NCBI GenBank assembly: GCA_038255255.1 | Contig: JBBSLL010000013.1 | Coordinates: 1 to 64,000 of the forward strand | Direction of reading: 5' to 3' | DNA: 64,000 nucleotides | Origin: JBBQNY01 sp038255255 | GTDB taxonomy: Bacteria > Pseudomonadota > Gammaproteobacteria > Xanthomonadales > Ahniellaceae | Shown: in pieces, positions 37,901-44,469 of the stretch | Numbering within the stretch: the stretch's first letter is position 1 | How the letters are laid out: every line of letters begins with the position of its first letter | Made by a program: the position numbers and the translations under genes | Notes under the pieces: model-generated | What the model saw: only the letters and a program-made list of their open reading frames with translations | Databases searched by the model: none | Told to the model about the DNA's origin: nothing

Positions 37901-39500
37901 GGCGCTCGCCGAGTCGGTGTCCGACCTGGTGTCCCTGCACGGGACCCTCGACGACCTGGCCAGGCAGCAGGAAACGCTGCTGCTGCAACAGTCGCGCGTC
38001 GCGTCCGAATTGCAGCAGGGCCTGATGCGCACCCGCATGGTGCCCTTCGAAACCCAGGTGCCGTTCCTGCGCAGGCTGGTGCGCCAGAGCGCCGACGAGT
38101 CGGGCAAGCGCGCGCAGCTCTACGTAGACGGCGCGCAGGGCGAAATGGATCGCAACCTGCTTGAAAGGATGAAGGCTCCGCTCGAACACATGCTGCGCAA
38201 CGCGCTCGCGCACGGCATCGAGACGCCGGCCGAGCGAAGCGCCCAAGGCAAGGCAGGCGAGGGCAACGTACGCATCGAAGTCGCCCGTGAAGCGAGCGAG
38301 GTGCTGATCCGCGTCAGCGATGACGGGCGCGGGCTCGACCGCGAGGCGATCCGGCGCAAGGCGATCGAGCGTGGCCTGATGCACGCAGATTCGCTGCTCT
38401 CCGACCGCGACCTGTTCGGCTTCATCACCGAGACCGGGTTCAGCACCGCGGACACCGTCAGCAAGCTGGCAGGTCGTGGCGTCGGCATGGACGTCGTCGC
38501 CAACGAAATCCGGGAGCTGGGCGGTTCGTTGTCGATCGACAGTGAAGTGAACCAGGGGTCGCGCTTCACCATCCGGCTGCCCTTCACGCTGGCGGTGACG
38601 CAGGCGATCATGGTGCGGCTGGGCGAAGCGATCTTTGCCGTGCCGATGTCTTCCGTACAGGGCGTGGCGCGCCTGCCACTCGCGGACTTCGAGGGCCGGT
38701 TGAGCGGCGCCGATGCCCGCCAGCTCGCATATGGTGGCGATGAATACGCGGTGCACGACCTGGCATTGCTGCTGGGCACGGAACCCAACCGCGTGGTCGA
38801 TACCGCAGGGCAGCTGCCGCTGCTGCTGGTGCGCTCCGGCGACCAGCGCGCCGCGATCCGCGTCGACAGCGTCGTGGGCAGCCGCGAGATTGTGGTCAAG
38901 TCGACGGGCTCGCAGATCGCCTCCGTGCCTGGCATGTTCGGCGCGACCATCATGGGCGACGGTTCGGTCGTCATGATTCTCGACCTCGCGCCGCTGGTGC
39001 GGCGCCACATCGCCCGGCGTACCGAGCGCGCGATTGCCGACGAACTGGCGGCGATGTTGCCCGGTGGTTTCGCCGCGCCCGAAGCAATTCTCGCCGAACC
39101 GAGCAAGGTGCAGGTCAAGCGCCAGCTGCTGGTCATGGTGGTCGACGACTCCATCACGATGCGCAAGGTCACCTCGCGCGTGCTCGAGCGCAACGACATG
39201 GAAGTCGTCACGGCGAAAGACGGCGTCGACGCGGTGGAGAAACTGCAGGAACGCGTGCCGGACCTGGCCATTCTCGACATCGAGATGCCGCGCATGGACG
39301 GCTACGAGCTTGCGACCTACATCCGCAACGACGCCCGGCTTCGCCACCTGCCGTTGATGATGATCACGTCGCGCACGGGCGAGAAGCACCGCCAGCGCGC
39401 GTTCGAGATCGGTGTCGACCGGTTCCTCGGCAAGCCTTACCAGGAAGCCGACCTGCTGCGCACGGTGTTCGAGTTGATCGGAGATTCTCCGGATGCATGA
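31932..39500 (+). CDS. chpA: Pil-Chp hybrid histidine kinase ChpA
   Basis: A giant CheA-type kinase of about 2522 residues, near the size of Pseudomonas ChpA. In order: an N-terminal Hpt-like unit (H51 in LHQVQG, Lys replaced by Gln), a helical region to about 590, an acidic linker, Hpt with HTLKGS (H894), a Hpt-like unit with HTLHGA (H1093, Lys replaced), a second long acidic linker, Hpt with HTIKGN (H1644), dimerisation helices, kinase domain (DDGRGL, GRGVGMDVV), CheW domain, and a receiver with D2449 in LDIEMPRMDGY. It phosphorylates PilG/PilH. ATG 31932 fits AAGG seven bases upstream better than GTG 31926. Confidence 0.94.
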   Translation: MRLEDDIDFTTLNWVKQELDDTLRQARQALEAYVEESSDQSQLRFCASFLHQVQGTLRMVELYGAAMVVEEMERLVQSLLDDEIRRRDDAYSVLMRGMVQLPDYLERLQGGHKDIPIVLLPLLNDLRACRGEKLLSESVLFAPDLAAPLPDDAEGPARALSDSEVRQQAARLRIRYQSGLLAWIKNEESEPAITGLIDTLDELRAISFNPEARRLWWIAAGLLDAARQRAVDIGSAVKLLFGKVDREIKRLGDGGEQAMLTDPPRELTQNLLYYLAHGAATGERVDSIRSTYRLQDLLPTQGELEHAKGSLSGKNRALLDTVSIAIKEDLLRVKDTLDLYLRRDDAKPAELSGQAAILDRVADTLGMLGLGVPRRVVQEQRRVLDDLASGAKVASEAALLDIAGALLYVEVSLDENIRTLGVNVSDAEGSARVQVGDATALPKAEVKRILDALLRESIANVQRAKTDVVAYIESGWEGERLHQLPVALEEVVGAMRMLDQTEAASLVRALGRFVEVELVGQRRVPTGAQVEHLADAFTSIEYFLEATGESRSGREQILDVTRESLAALGYWPPPSEEELRARDAVADGHGPAEPVPSDDSSAPLRDERDSHPVDHPTEVTIEEPAPALAGADASGIGTWDAFEPIATVEPMGDAETSDDAVLAAGAAYLDSAEPEAGEGFAVATDDAEEWHAVSSDLAQTFEEPEAGTSEVESPRDAGSFTDSAPVPADFSLRDDGTEWPVIGDSPVFRTEVLGQSEALTADAQHDPDDLGQIIEIAELPSAGFDESLRSLDADLQKDAAPAAATVATHSDDDSFEWIEVEEEVEEEIALGDIPGDDLPGGFDASAGEDIDDDIREVFIEEVNEEISNIGRLLPGLRNNFGDVETLRNIRRSFHTLKGSGRLVGALALGQFSWHVENMLNRVLDHTIRMDTQVVGVLEHSRVALDQLRTELRGMGAATALPKLVMQAADKVVAGESATIETTRRVLRTRSVRVPVAKPPMPEPAFEQQVPAAEARMEEAELLAAGMDAAALEEIDQQPAEFGGARMPEIEPMLLEVLRSEAGGYLTSLEGWIEQARDSGNRLVPTTHLLRAVHTLHGALGMVEVPVVAEVVGMLEGYLKRLVGANRAPNADGLEAMADVSGVVGATLALLDRPGAAVPPAGDLNDRLADLRDALPVPASPLIPSWGDVDAEEAAAERAAAGDFATPEFGYAGEALAADAAGEDPSPLEEFAAGEHAVFDDHGFDEVAFEAPAQGDDSDLVEAGLGIEPGYAGAEAESALGGDPPSSETLAAELLGDVPAADWEIPLPEYIEPEAVEHESEVFDPRLLDDLASIEAQPQSFDGQEVEDESIPPPVDVAGFEDLPIRAAFEEPVAGEWETAQDVRGPDAIESAGMPEATEGAERVDEFESESAVEAAAELATGALEAATGAEDESIATAPESAAERRRKRKSARISKRERAAGLATVADTEVDVAASQVAEEVEEVAEEALHAEWDETEFAEPLPMAAAPGEVTDLGAFDASESAGDDERSDPAELSGSIEDGGSDGSWLDSEPAEPFDNIVEPDREPQAVVAAGTPSFHVGSDAEWQEEADPDRPLVLPDLDADLLDIFVEEGREILDESDSVLTQLRQDANSPPAIAALQRQLHTIKGNARAVGLMGIGDVSHALETLVDSPRGRTAATIEMVQRGFDRLHRMISRVAAGRDLAYPSRLIAMLEASAAGVPLPAQHMPAAEVEAPVQVDAVDAATAHDRLALEEGLAPWSEPEAVAAVEEDAAELSEPLAATASEDEFGADTQASMHAPDGDVAHAEALEVDGRTHVVEDAAETADFEEMAAAAELDAIRETETAMESPEAEAEMAAVPDEAPTPAAPVTNVVRLDDYRLPAQVIATDEAAQRQSQELIRVRADLLDSLVNYAGEVSIYRSRLEQQLGAFRTNVVELEQTVERTREQLRKLDIETEAQIIARFQREAEEDQETFDPLELDRFSNLQQLSRALAESVSDLVSLHGTLDDLARQQETLLLQQSRVASELQQGLMRTRMVPFETQVPFLRRLVRQSADESGKRAQLYVDGAQGEMDRNLLERMKAPLEHMLRNALAHGIETPAERSAQGKAGEGNVRIEVAREASEVLIRVSDDGRGLDREAIRRKAIERGLMHADSLLSDRDLFGFITETGFSTADTVSKLAGRGVGMDVVANEIRELGGSLSIDSEVNQGSRFTIRLPFTLAVTQAIMVRLGEAIFAVPMSSVQGVARLPLADFEGRLSGADARQLAYGGDEYAVHDLALLLGTEPNRVVDTAGQLPLLLVRSGDQRAAIRVDSVVGSREIVVKSTGSQIASVPGMFGATIMGDGSVVMILDLAPLVRRHIARRTERAIADELAAMLPGGFAAPEAILAEPSKVQVKRQLLVMVVDDSITMRKVTSRVLERNDMEVVTAKDGVDAVEKLQERVPDLAILDIEMPRMDGYELATYIRNDARLRHLPLMMITSRTGEKHRQRAFEIGVDRFLGKPYQEADLLRTVFELIGDSPDA

Positions 39501-40719
39501 GCACGCCGCACTTCCGGTTGCGTTGCTCTGGGGCACATCCGACGACGTCGACGAACTGCGCGAGGTGCTGCGCGACGCCGGCGCCGATATCGTGTTCGAG
39601 TCGGACACGGCAAATTGCTCGACCCAGGCCATCCTGGCTGCTGCACCCAGGGTGGTATTGATCAACCTGTCAGCATCGCACGACGACGAGTCGCCGCTGC
39701 TCGACGAACTGGCGGCGCAGCCGGAGTTGCGCGTCGTATTCAACGACGCCTCCATCACCAGCGCACTCAGCGGATGGGACAGGGCGCGCTGGCGCCGGCA
39801 CCTCAGTGCCAAGATTCTCGACCACGAAGTGGACCTCCCCCCGCGCCCGGACGATGCGCCGGCACTGCGCCTGCCCCGCGACGGCAACGCTGCATTCGGC
39901 GCCGGAGGGACGCCTGTCGTCGCCCGCTCGGAGCAGGCGGCCGAAGTCGACATGGACCAGGGTCTCGCCCGGATTGCCGACGCGAAGGATGCGGGTCCCC
40001 CGCCGTCCCACGACTGGGCCAGCGAGCTCGAGGCGGTGGGCGGGACGGACATGCCGCTCGATTCGCCCGAGACGCGCGGCGTCGCGCAACGCACGATGGG
40101 CTCGGACATGGAGCCCACGGCGGAAATCGTGATGGACGCTGCGCTCGAACTCAACGACGCGGAGCGCGAAGTCCTTGGCAACCTGCAGGCCTTCGACGCC
40201 GACGGAACGGTCGACATCGTTCCACCCGAGACGATCGGTCGCGCCGGGCAGCAGGTCGATCTCAAGATTGACGAGTCCGCATTTCCGGGTGTCCAGGTCG
40301 ACGACTTTCCGGCCAACGATCTCGGTTCGCCATTGGGCGCCGGCGACGAGGACCTGCGACTGCATGCGGAGGTGACGAGCGACGAAGCCAAGCCATCGCG
40401 CCTGGACGCGCCCACCGGATTCGCCGAGCTGAGCCTTGCGCCGCTCGATGCCGCCGGCGACGAATCGACGGTGAACGCGGCTGCGCCCGCACCAGCTGCG
40501 CCCGTTCCCGAATCGTCATTTGCTTCGAGCCTGTCCCTTGAATCGCTCGGCGCTTCGCCCACCGAAGGTCGAGCCAGTTTCGAGATCGACACGACGGAGC
40601 ACGGGGTCCCGAATCTGTCGTCTTCCACCGCCAGTCCCGCGGAACCCGGCGAGAGCGAACGGGCAGTCCACTCGAAACGTGGACCGACCGGACCGCGCTC
40701 GCGCCGGGACAGGTCGTGA
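39493..40719 (+). CDS. ChpB-like N-terminal domain protein lacking methylesterase domain, probable frameshift near end
   Basis: A 408-residue protein overlapping the end of chpA by eight bases. Residues 1-115 resemble a receiver-like domain (VALLWGTSDDVDELREVLRDAGAD, RVVFNDASITSALSGWDRARWRRHLSAKIL), the position and style of the N-terminus of ChpB. The remainder is acidic, low-complexity linker; no CheB methylesterase GASTGG-type motif occurs. The last 20 or so residues turn Arg/Ser-rich, while another frame becomes coding-like from about 40665, so an indel near 40650-40670 probably displaced the true C-terminus. Confidence 0.65.
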   Translation: MHEHAALPVALLWGTSDDVDELREVLRDAGADIVFESDTANCSTQAILAAAPRVVLINLSASHDDESPLLDELAAQPELRVVFNDASITSALSGWDRARWRRHLSAKILDHEVDLPPRPDDAPALRLPRDGNAAFGAGGTPVVARSEQAAEVDMDQGLARIADAKDAGPPPSHDWASELEAVGGTDMPLDSPETRGVAQRTMGSDMEPTAEIVMDAALELNDAEREVLGNLQAFDADGTVDIVPPETIGRAGQQVDLKIDESAFPGVQVDDFPANDLGSPLGAGDEDLRLHAEVTSDEAKPSRLDAPTGFAELSLAPLDAAGDESTVNAAAPAPAAPVPESSFASSLSLESLGASPTEGRASFEIDTTEHGVPNLSSSTASPAEPGESERAVHSKRGPTGPRSRRDRS

Positions 40720-40880
40720 AGCTCGACATGGCCGCCGAATTTTATTTCGACGAGGCGGGAAACCTGCTGCACACCGGCAGGATGTCGAGCCGTCTCGCGC
40801 GCGCGGAGGAACTTGGCGCACTCGCCCAACAGGGAACCGCGCTCGACATGGCGCAACAAATCTCGCAACAACATGGGTAG
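40716..40880 (+). CDS. Small 54-residue ORF: displaced C-terminus or coupled small protein
   Basis: GTG 40716 overlaps the previous stop (GTGA) and encodes 54 residues (DMAAEFYFDEAGNLLHTGRM and a helical tail ending QISQQHG). The same frame is coding-like upstream of the GTG: PLETWTDRTALAPGQVV precedes it without a break, with G/C-rich third bases. This favours the C-terminal end of the ChpB-like gene after a frameshift over an independent gene. No family recognised. A ribosome site for chpC (GGAGAG) follows directly. Confidence 0.5.
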   Translation: MKLDMAAEFYFDEAGNLLHTGRMSSRLARAEELGALAQQGTALDMAQQISQQHG

Positions 40881-40889
40881 GAGAGCCTG

Positions 40890-41402
40890 ATGAACGCGCA
40901 GCCGCAAATCCTGCCGCAGGACATCCGCGCCCTGATGATCGCGGTTGCCAATGGCCGTGTTCTGGTGCCGAATGCGCTGGTCTCGGAGATCATCACCGCG
41001 GCGTCGCCCGAGCCGATTGCCGGAGCGCCGTCGTGGATCCGCGGCAGGGTGAGCTGGCGCGGCTGGCGCGTGCCGCTGTTCTCGTTCTCATTGCTCGCCG
41101 GGCTGGCGGATACGGAGCCGGCGCTCAACGCCAAGATCACGCTGCTCAAGGCGCTCGGTGGAAATCCGCGCATGCCGTTCATGGCCATGACCTGCATCGG
41201 CTTCCCGCGCCTCACCACCGTAGCGTCCGATGAGCTGCTCCCGGCAAGCAGTGCGGGAGTTGCTGCAAGACGCCGGCCCGGAATCCTCATGGAAATCCTG
41301 CTGCGCGAGGATCGGGCGATACTGCCCGATTTGCCGTCCATCGAGTCGATGATTACCGAGGCTCTGCAACTCGGCGAGCTGCCGGCCACGCAAACCGCGT
41401 AG
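40890..41402 (+). CDS. chpC: CheW-like protein ChpC
   Basis: A 170-residue CheW-domain protein (IRALMIAVANGRVLVPNALVSEII, WIRGRVSWRGWRVPLFSF) at the end of the Pil-Chp operon, where ChpC lies in Pseudomonas. It is a second adaptor that can connect further receptors to ChpA. A good ribosome site (GGAGAG) precedes ATG 40890. It converges on gspK with only ten bases between stops. Confidence 0.88.
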   Translation: MNAQPQILPQDIRALMIAVANGRVLVPNALVSEIITAASPEPIAGAPSWIRGRVSWRGWRVPLFSFSLLAGLADTEPALNAKITLLKALGGNPRMPFMAMTCIGFPRLTTVASDELLPASSAGVAARRRPGILMEILLREDRAILPDLPSIESMITEALQLGELPATQTA

Positions 41403-41412
41403 GTATTGCCGC

Positions 41413-42345
41413 CTATCGATACCGCCCGCGCCCGCGCGCCTCGACGCGGACCTGTCCGGCGCGACGCGTCAGGTGCGCCCAGTAGGCGACTTTCACGCCG
41501 TCGTATTCGATCTCGCTTTCAAGCAGGAACTCGTCGCTGACCACGTCGAGTGTTCCGTGCGGGTTCGCCGGACGCTGTGCGTGGGTCTCGTCCACCTGCA
41601 GCATGAATTGTTCGATATCCGTGTGCCGCGCATTGCCGTCGGCGGCGAGCGCGGCGGCGCGGGCCTGATCGATATCCGGACCCAGCGACCGAAGCAGGGC
41701 GACGCTCGCGGTGTTGACGTTGATCTTGGCGCGCGGCGCGAGTGCGCACACTTCCTCCGCGAGGCGCCGATACGTTTCCGCGTCCACGCCGGCTACCGCA
41801 CGCAACTCGGAAACGTGCGCGAGCGGCCGGTCGGCGGTGCGATACGCGGGCCGTCCGCCGAGGTAACGCAGGTTCTCCGCGCCCCGATCGCGCGTCGCCT
41901 GGTCGACATCGACATAGTCCGCGATCGCGTCGGCGATCTCGGGGTCGAGCTCGAGCGCCAGCAGGAGGCGCGTGAGTCGCGCATGCGACTCCGCCACGAA
42001 GCCCGCATCGGGATCGGCGAACGCATTCACATTGAAACAGCCGTTGAGATCGCGCATGCGCGCGGCGAGCCGGCCGCGCGGAATGTCCAGCACCAGCGGC
42101 TGGCGCCACGCGTCGCTGTTGTGGTCGACGTTTGCCTCATCGCGCCGGAGTGCGATCGATGCAATGACTTCCACGCCGCGTGCGAACTCGTCCAGCTGGG
42201 CGCCGCGCATCTGCGCATGGGTGCGTTGCAGGGCGACCGCCTGCGAATCGATGATCGCAAACGCGAGCAGCGCCGCGAGCGCCGACAACAGTACCGCGAG
42301 CAGCAGGGCGACTCCGCGCTGCCGCTTTGGCGGAGAGCGCTTCAC
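41413..42345 (-). CDS. gspK: Type II secretion minor pseudopilin GspK
   Basis: A 310-residue large minor pseudopilin: short basic leader, then RGVALLLAVLLSALAALLAF without Glu at mature position 5, as normal for GspK, and a large globular domain with helix-hairpin-helix-like repeats (YVDVDQATRDRGAENLRYL; KINVNTASVALLRSLGP). It caps the pseudopilus with GspI and GspJ. GTG 42345 overlaps the gspJ stop (GTGA). Confidence 0.93.
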   Translation of the reverse strand: MKRSPPKRQRGVALLLAVLLSALAALLAFAIIDSQAVALQRTHAQMRGAQLDEFARGVEVIASIALRRDEANVDHNSDAWRQPLVLDIPRGRLAARMRDLNGCFNVNAFADPDAGFVAESHARLTRLLLALELDPEIADAIADYVDVDQATRDRGAENLRYLGGRPAYRTADRPLAHVSELRAVAGVDAETYRRLAEEVCALAPRAKINVNTASVALLRSLGPDIDQARAAALAADGNARHTDIEQFMLQVDETHAQRPANPHGTLDVVSDEFLLESEIEYDGVKVAYWAHLTRRAGQVRVEARGRGRYR

Positions 42346-42956
42346 GGGGGAGTGGCCTCGGGCAATTCGATGACGCGCCTGATCTCGCCGAATTCCTCGA
42401 CGACGACGCGCAGGTCGATCGCGCGCGGCAGCGCGGTGAGCCGGTGTTGCGCGGAGATCTGTGCAGCGGGCCAGACTTCGCGCCAACGTCCTTCCGCATC
42501 GAGATAGCGCATCGATACTCCACGGACCTGGCCGAGCAGCGTCCGCGTCGTCGGCACGGTCGAAGGTGCGGAATCGGCGACGGGCCACTCGAGCCGCGAC
42601 CAGCGCTGCCCGCCGAGTGCGTAGCCGACGCGCTGGGCCTGTGGCGCGGCATCCGCGAGCCCGCCGCTGCGCAGTCGCGTCAGGGTCAAGCCCCCACGTT
42701 CGCCGATCAATGCGGGCCGCGCCTCGCCATACGACTCGCGCGCCGGTCTCGCCACTGCACTGCGCACGTCGCGCTCGAAGGTGCCCAACGCGGTCTGCAG
42801 GGTGCGCAGCTTCGCTTCCGATTCCTGGAGCCGCTCGCGCGCGCTGACCAATGCGTCGACTGAGCCGTAGGCGATCGCGGCTACGACGGCGAAGATCGCC
42901 ACCGCCACCAGCAGTTCGATCAGCGTGAATCCGCGGGGTGCGCCCACTGCGGTCAT
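42342..42956 (-). CDS. gspJ: Type II secretion minor pseudopilin GspJ
   Basis: A 204-residue prepilin with leader MTAVGAPRG followed by FTLIELLVAVAIFAVVAAIAY (Glu5 present), processed by the prepilin peptidase GspO/PilD. The C-terminal domain has RWSRLEWPVAD typical of GspJ. It is part of the pseudopilus tip complex. It overlaps gspI upstream by four bases. Confidence 0.93.
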   Translation of the reverse strand: MTAVGAPRGFTLIELLVAVAIFAVVAAIAYGSVDALVSARERLQESEAKLRTLQTALGTFERDVRSAVARPARESYGEARPALIGERGGLTLTRLRSGGLADAAPQAQRVGYALGGQRWSRLEWPVADSAPSTVPTTRTLLGQVRGVSMRYLDAEGRWREVWPAAQISAQHRLTALPRAIDLRVVVEEFGEIRRVIELPEATPP

Positions 42957-43339
42957 TCGCCAAGAAATCCGGAGAGTGTGGTGACCGGCTCGCCCGTGGC
43001 CGCGACAGAGAAGACCTGCACGTCCGCGCGGCGTATTCCCGGCTCGTCGGTATTCGACACGGTGAGGGTCCAGCGATACTGGAAGGGTCCCTGGCGTTCG
43101 TCTCCTTCGGTCCGTCCGGTGGCCGGCAAGCCCCCGCGAAGCCGCGTGGAGGCCAGCACATTCTGCGCGACCCAGGTGGCGAGCGTGAGCTGTCGCTCGC
43201 GATCAAGGGCGCTGGCTCCAAGCGACGCCGCGCGCAGCAGGGCGGTCAACGCGAGCGCCACCACGACCAGCGCCACCAGCACTTCGAGCAGCGTGAATCC
43301 CCGTCGAGGAGGGGGAGTGGATGGCCGCGGCTTGATCAC
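42953..43339 (-). CDS. gspI: Type II secretion minor pseudopilin GspI
   Basis: A 128-residue prepilin: basic leader ending RRG, then FTLLEVLVALVVVALALTALLRA, and a small domain with WVAQNVLASTRLRG typical of GspI. It nucleates the tip complex with GspJ and GspK. GTG 43339 overlaps the gspH stop (GTGA). Confidence 0.93.
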   Translation of the reverse strand: MIKPRPSTPPPRRGFTLLEVLVALVVVALALTALLRAASLGASALDRERQLTLATWVAQNVLASTRLRGGLPATGRTEGDERQGPFQYRWTLTVSNTDEPGIRRADVQVFSVAATGEPVTTLSGFLGE

Positions 43340-43968
43340 GGTTCCTGCAACGCAAGTAATCGCAGCGATCCGTCCTTGTCGCGCGCAAGCGTTGCACGCA
43401 GCGTTCCGGCGCGGAACCCGATGCTCGGGTCGCCGCTCAACACGCCGTCCGCGTCGCACGCAAGTTGTGGCGCCAGGGCGCTTCCCGGGTCCTTGCCCCG
43501 TGCGTCACTGGAAACTTCACGTTCGCCAACCGACTGCTCCGCATCACTGGCCGCGCCGTCGAGTTCGATGCTGCGGCCTCCAAGTGCCAGCTCGAGCCGC
43601 ATGCCGACCGGCAGGCGACGAGCCCGCAGAGTGTCGGAGGTTCGCGGCTCCCATTCGCGCCCCACCGCGCGCACGAACCGGTACCCACCGGACTCGAACC
43701 GCACGCCGATGTCCTGCCCGAACTGCGCCGATTCGTCGCACGCAAGTTCGAGCAGCGCGAGCAGTCTTTGCGCTTCCGTTTCCAGCTGGCGCGTGCCGCC
43801 CGCCGCGCCGACGCTGAGGCCGACGGCCACCACCATCACCGCGACGATCGCGAGCACCACCAGTATCTCGATCAGGGTGAACCCGGCTTCAGCGCTGCGC
43901 GCCGGGCGCGGTTGCGTGGGCGATCGACGCTTCGCGGCCGCGATTCGTGGTGCGGTCAGGGCGTCCAA
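43336..43968 (-). CDS. gspH: Type II secretion minor pseudopilin GspH
   Basis: A 210-residue prepilin with an unusually long N-terminal leader (about 29 residues) before GFTLIEILVVLAIVAVMVVAVGLSV. The soluble domain has the GspH pattern RQLETEAQRLLALLELACDES and a GYRFVR strand. It connects the tip complex to the GspG shaft. ATG 43968 overlaps the gspG end by 13 bases. Confidence 0.9.
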   Translation of the reverse strand: MDALTAPRIAAAKRRSPTQPRPARSAEAGFTLIEILVVLAIVAVMVVAVGLSVGAAGGTRQLETEAQRLLALLELACDESAQFGQDIGVRFESGGYRFVRAVGREWEPRTSDTLRARRLPVGMRLELALGGRSIELDGAASDAEQSVGEREVSSDARGKDPGSALAPQLACDADGVLSGDPSIGFRAGTLRATLARDKDGSLRLLALQEP

Positions 43969-44396
43969 TTGCCGATGTCGGCCGCCGGTCCCTCACCGCC
44001 CGGCTGGCCGTCGCGACCCAGCGAATACACGTCGAATTCGCCGTGCTGGCCTGGCGAGAGATAGATGTAATCGCGCTGCCAGGGATCTTTCGGTATCCGG
44101 TCCATGTAGCCGCCGGTTTTCCAGTTGGCCGCCTCGGGCTCCCCGTCCGGCTTCGTGAGCAGGGCCTGCAGCCCCTGGTCGGTGCCGGGAAACGTGAAGT
44201 TGTCGAGCTTGTAGAGATTGAGCGCCGTGGAGATTGCCGCGAGGTCGGCCTTGGCGCGCACCGCCGCTGCCTTGTCGGGCTGGTCCATCACTCGCGGCGC
44301 GACGATCGCAATGAGGATCGCGATGATCGTCACCACGACCATGATTTCGATGAGCGTGAAGCCCCGCGCCGGTGCGCGTGAAAATGCGATTGCCAT
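43956..44396 (-). CDS. gspG: Type II secretion major pseudopilin GspG
   Basis: A 146-residue major pseudopilin: leader ending RG, FTLIEIMVVVTIIAILIAIVAP, and the calcium-site C-terminus DPWQRDYIYLSPGQHGEFDVYSLG. It forms the piston-like pseudopilus. It is the first gene of gspGHIJK; the other T2SS genes (C, D, E, F, L, M, N) are not in this window, so they are elsewhere in the genome. Confidence 0.96.
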   Translation of the reverse strand: MAIAFSRAPARGFTLIEIMVVVTIIAILIAIVAPRVMDQPDKAAAVRAKADLAAISTALNLYKLDNFTFPGTDQGLQALLTKPDGEPEAANWKTGGYMDRIPKDPWQRDYIYLSPGQHGEFDVYSLGRDGQPGGEGPAADIGNWTP

Positions 44397-44469
44397 GAAC
44401 TGCTTGTCGCCGTGAGGGGTTCGCCCGGATCATAGCAAAGCCCCCTTGGTGGTCCCGGCAAGAACGAGC

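Noticed and set aside
36807..40907. A 1366-codon open frame on the minus strand opposite chpA and the chpB-like gene
   Set aside because: It is the antisense of clearly coding plus-strand sequence; composition (His/Arg-rich low complexity) and lack of any recognisable domain show it is a high-GC shadow.
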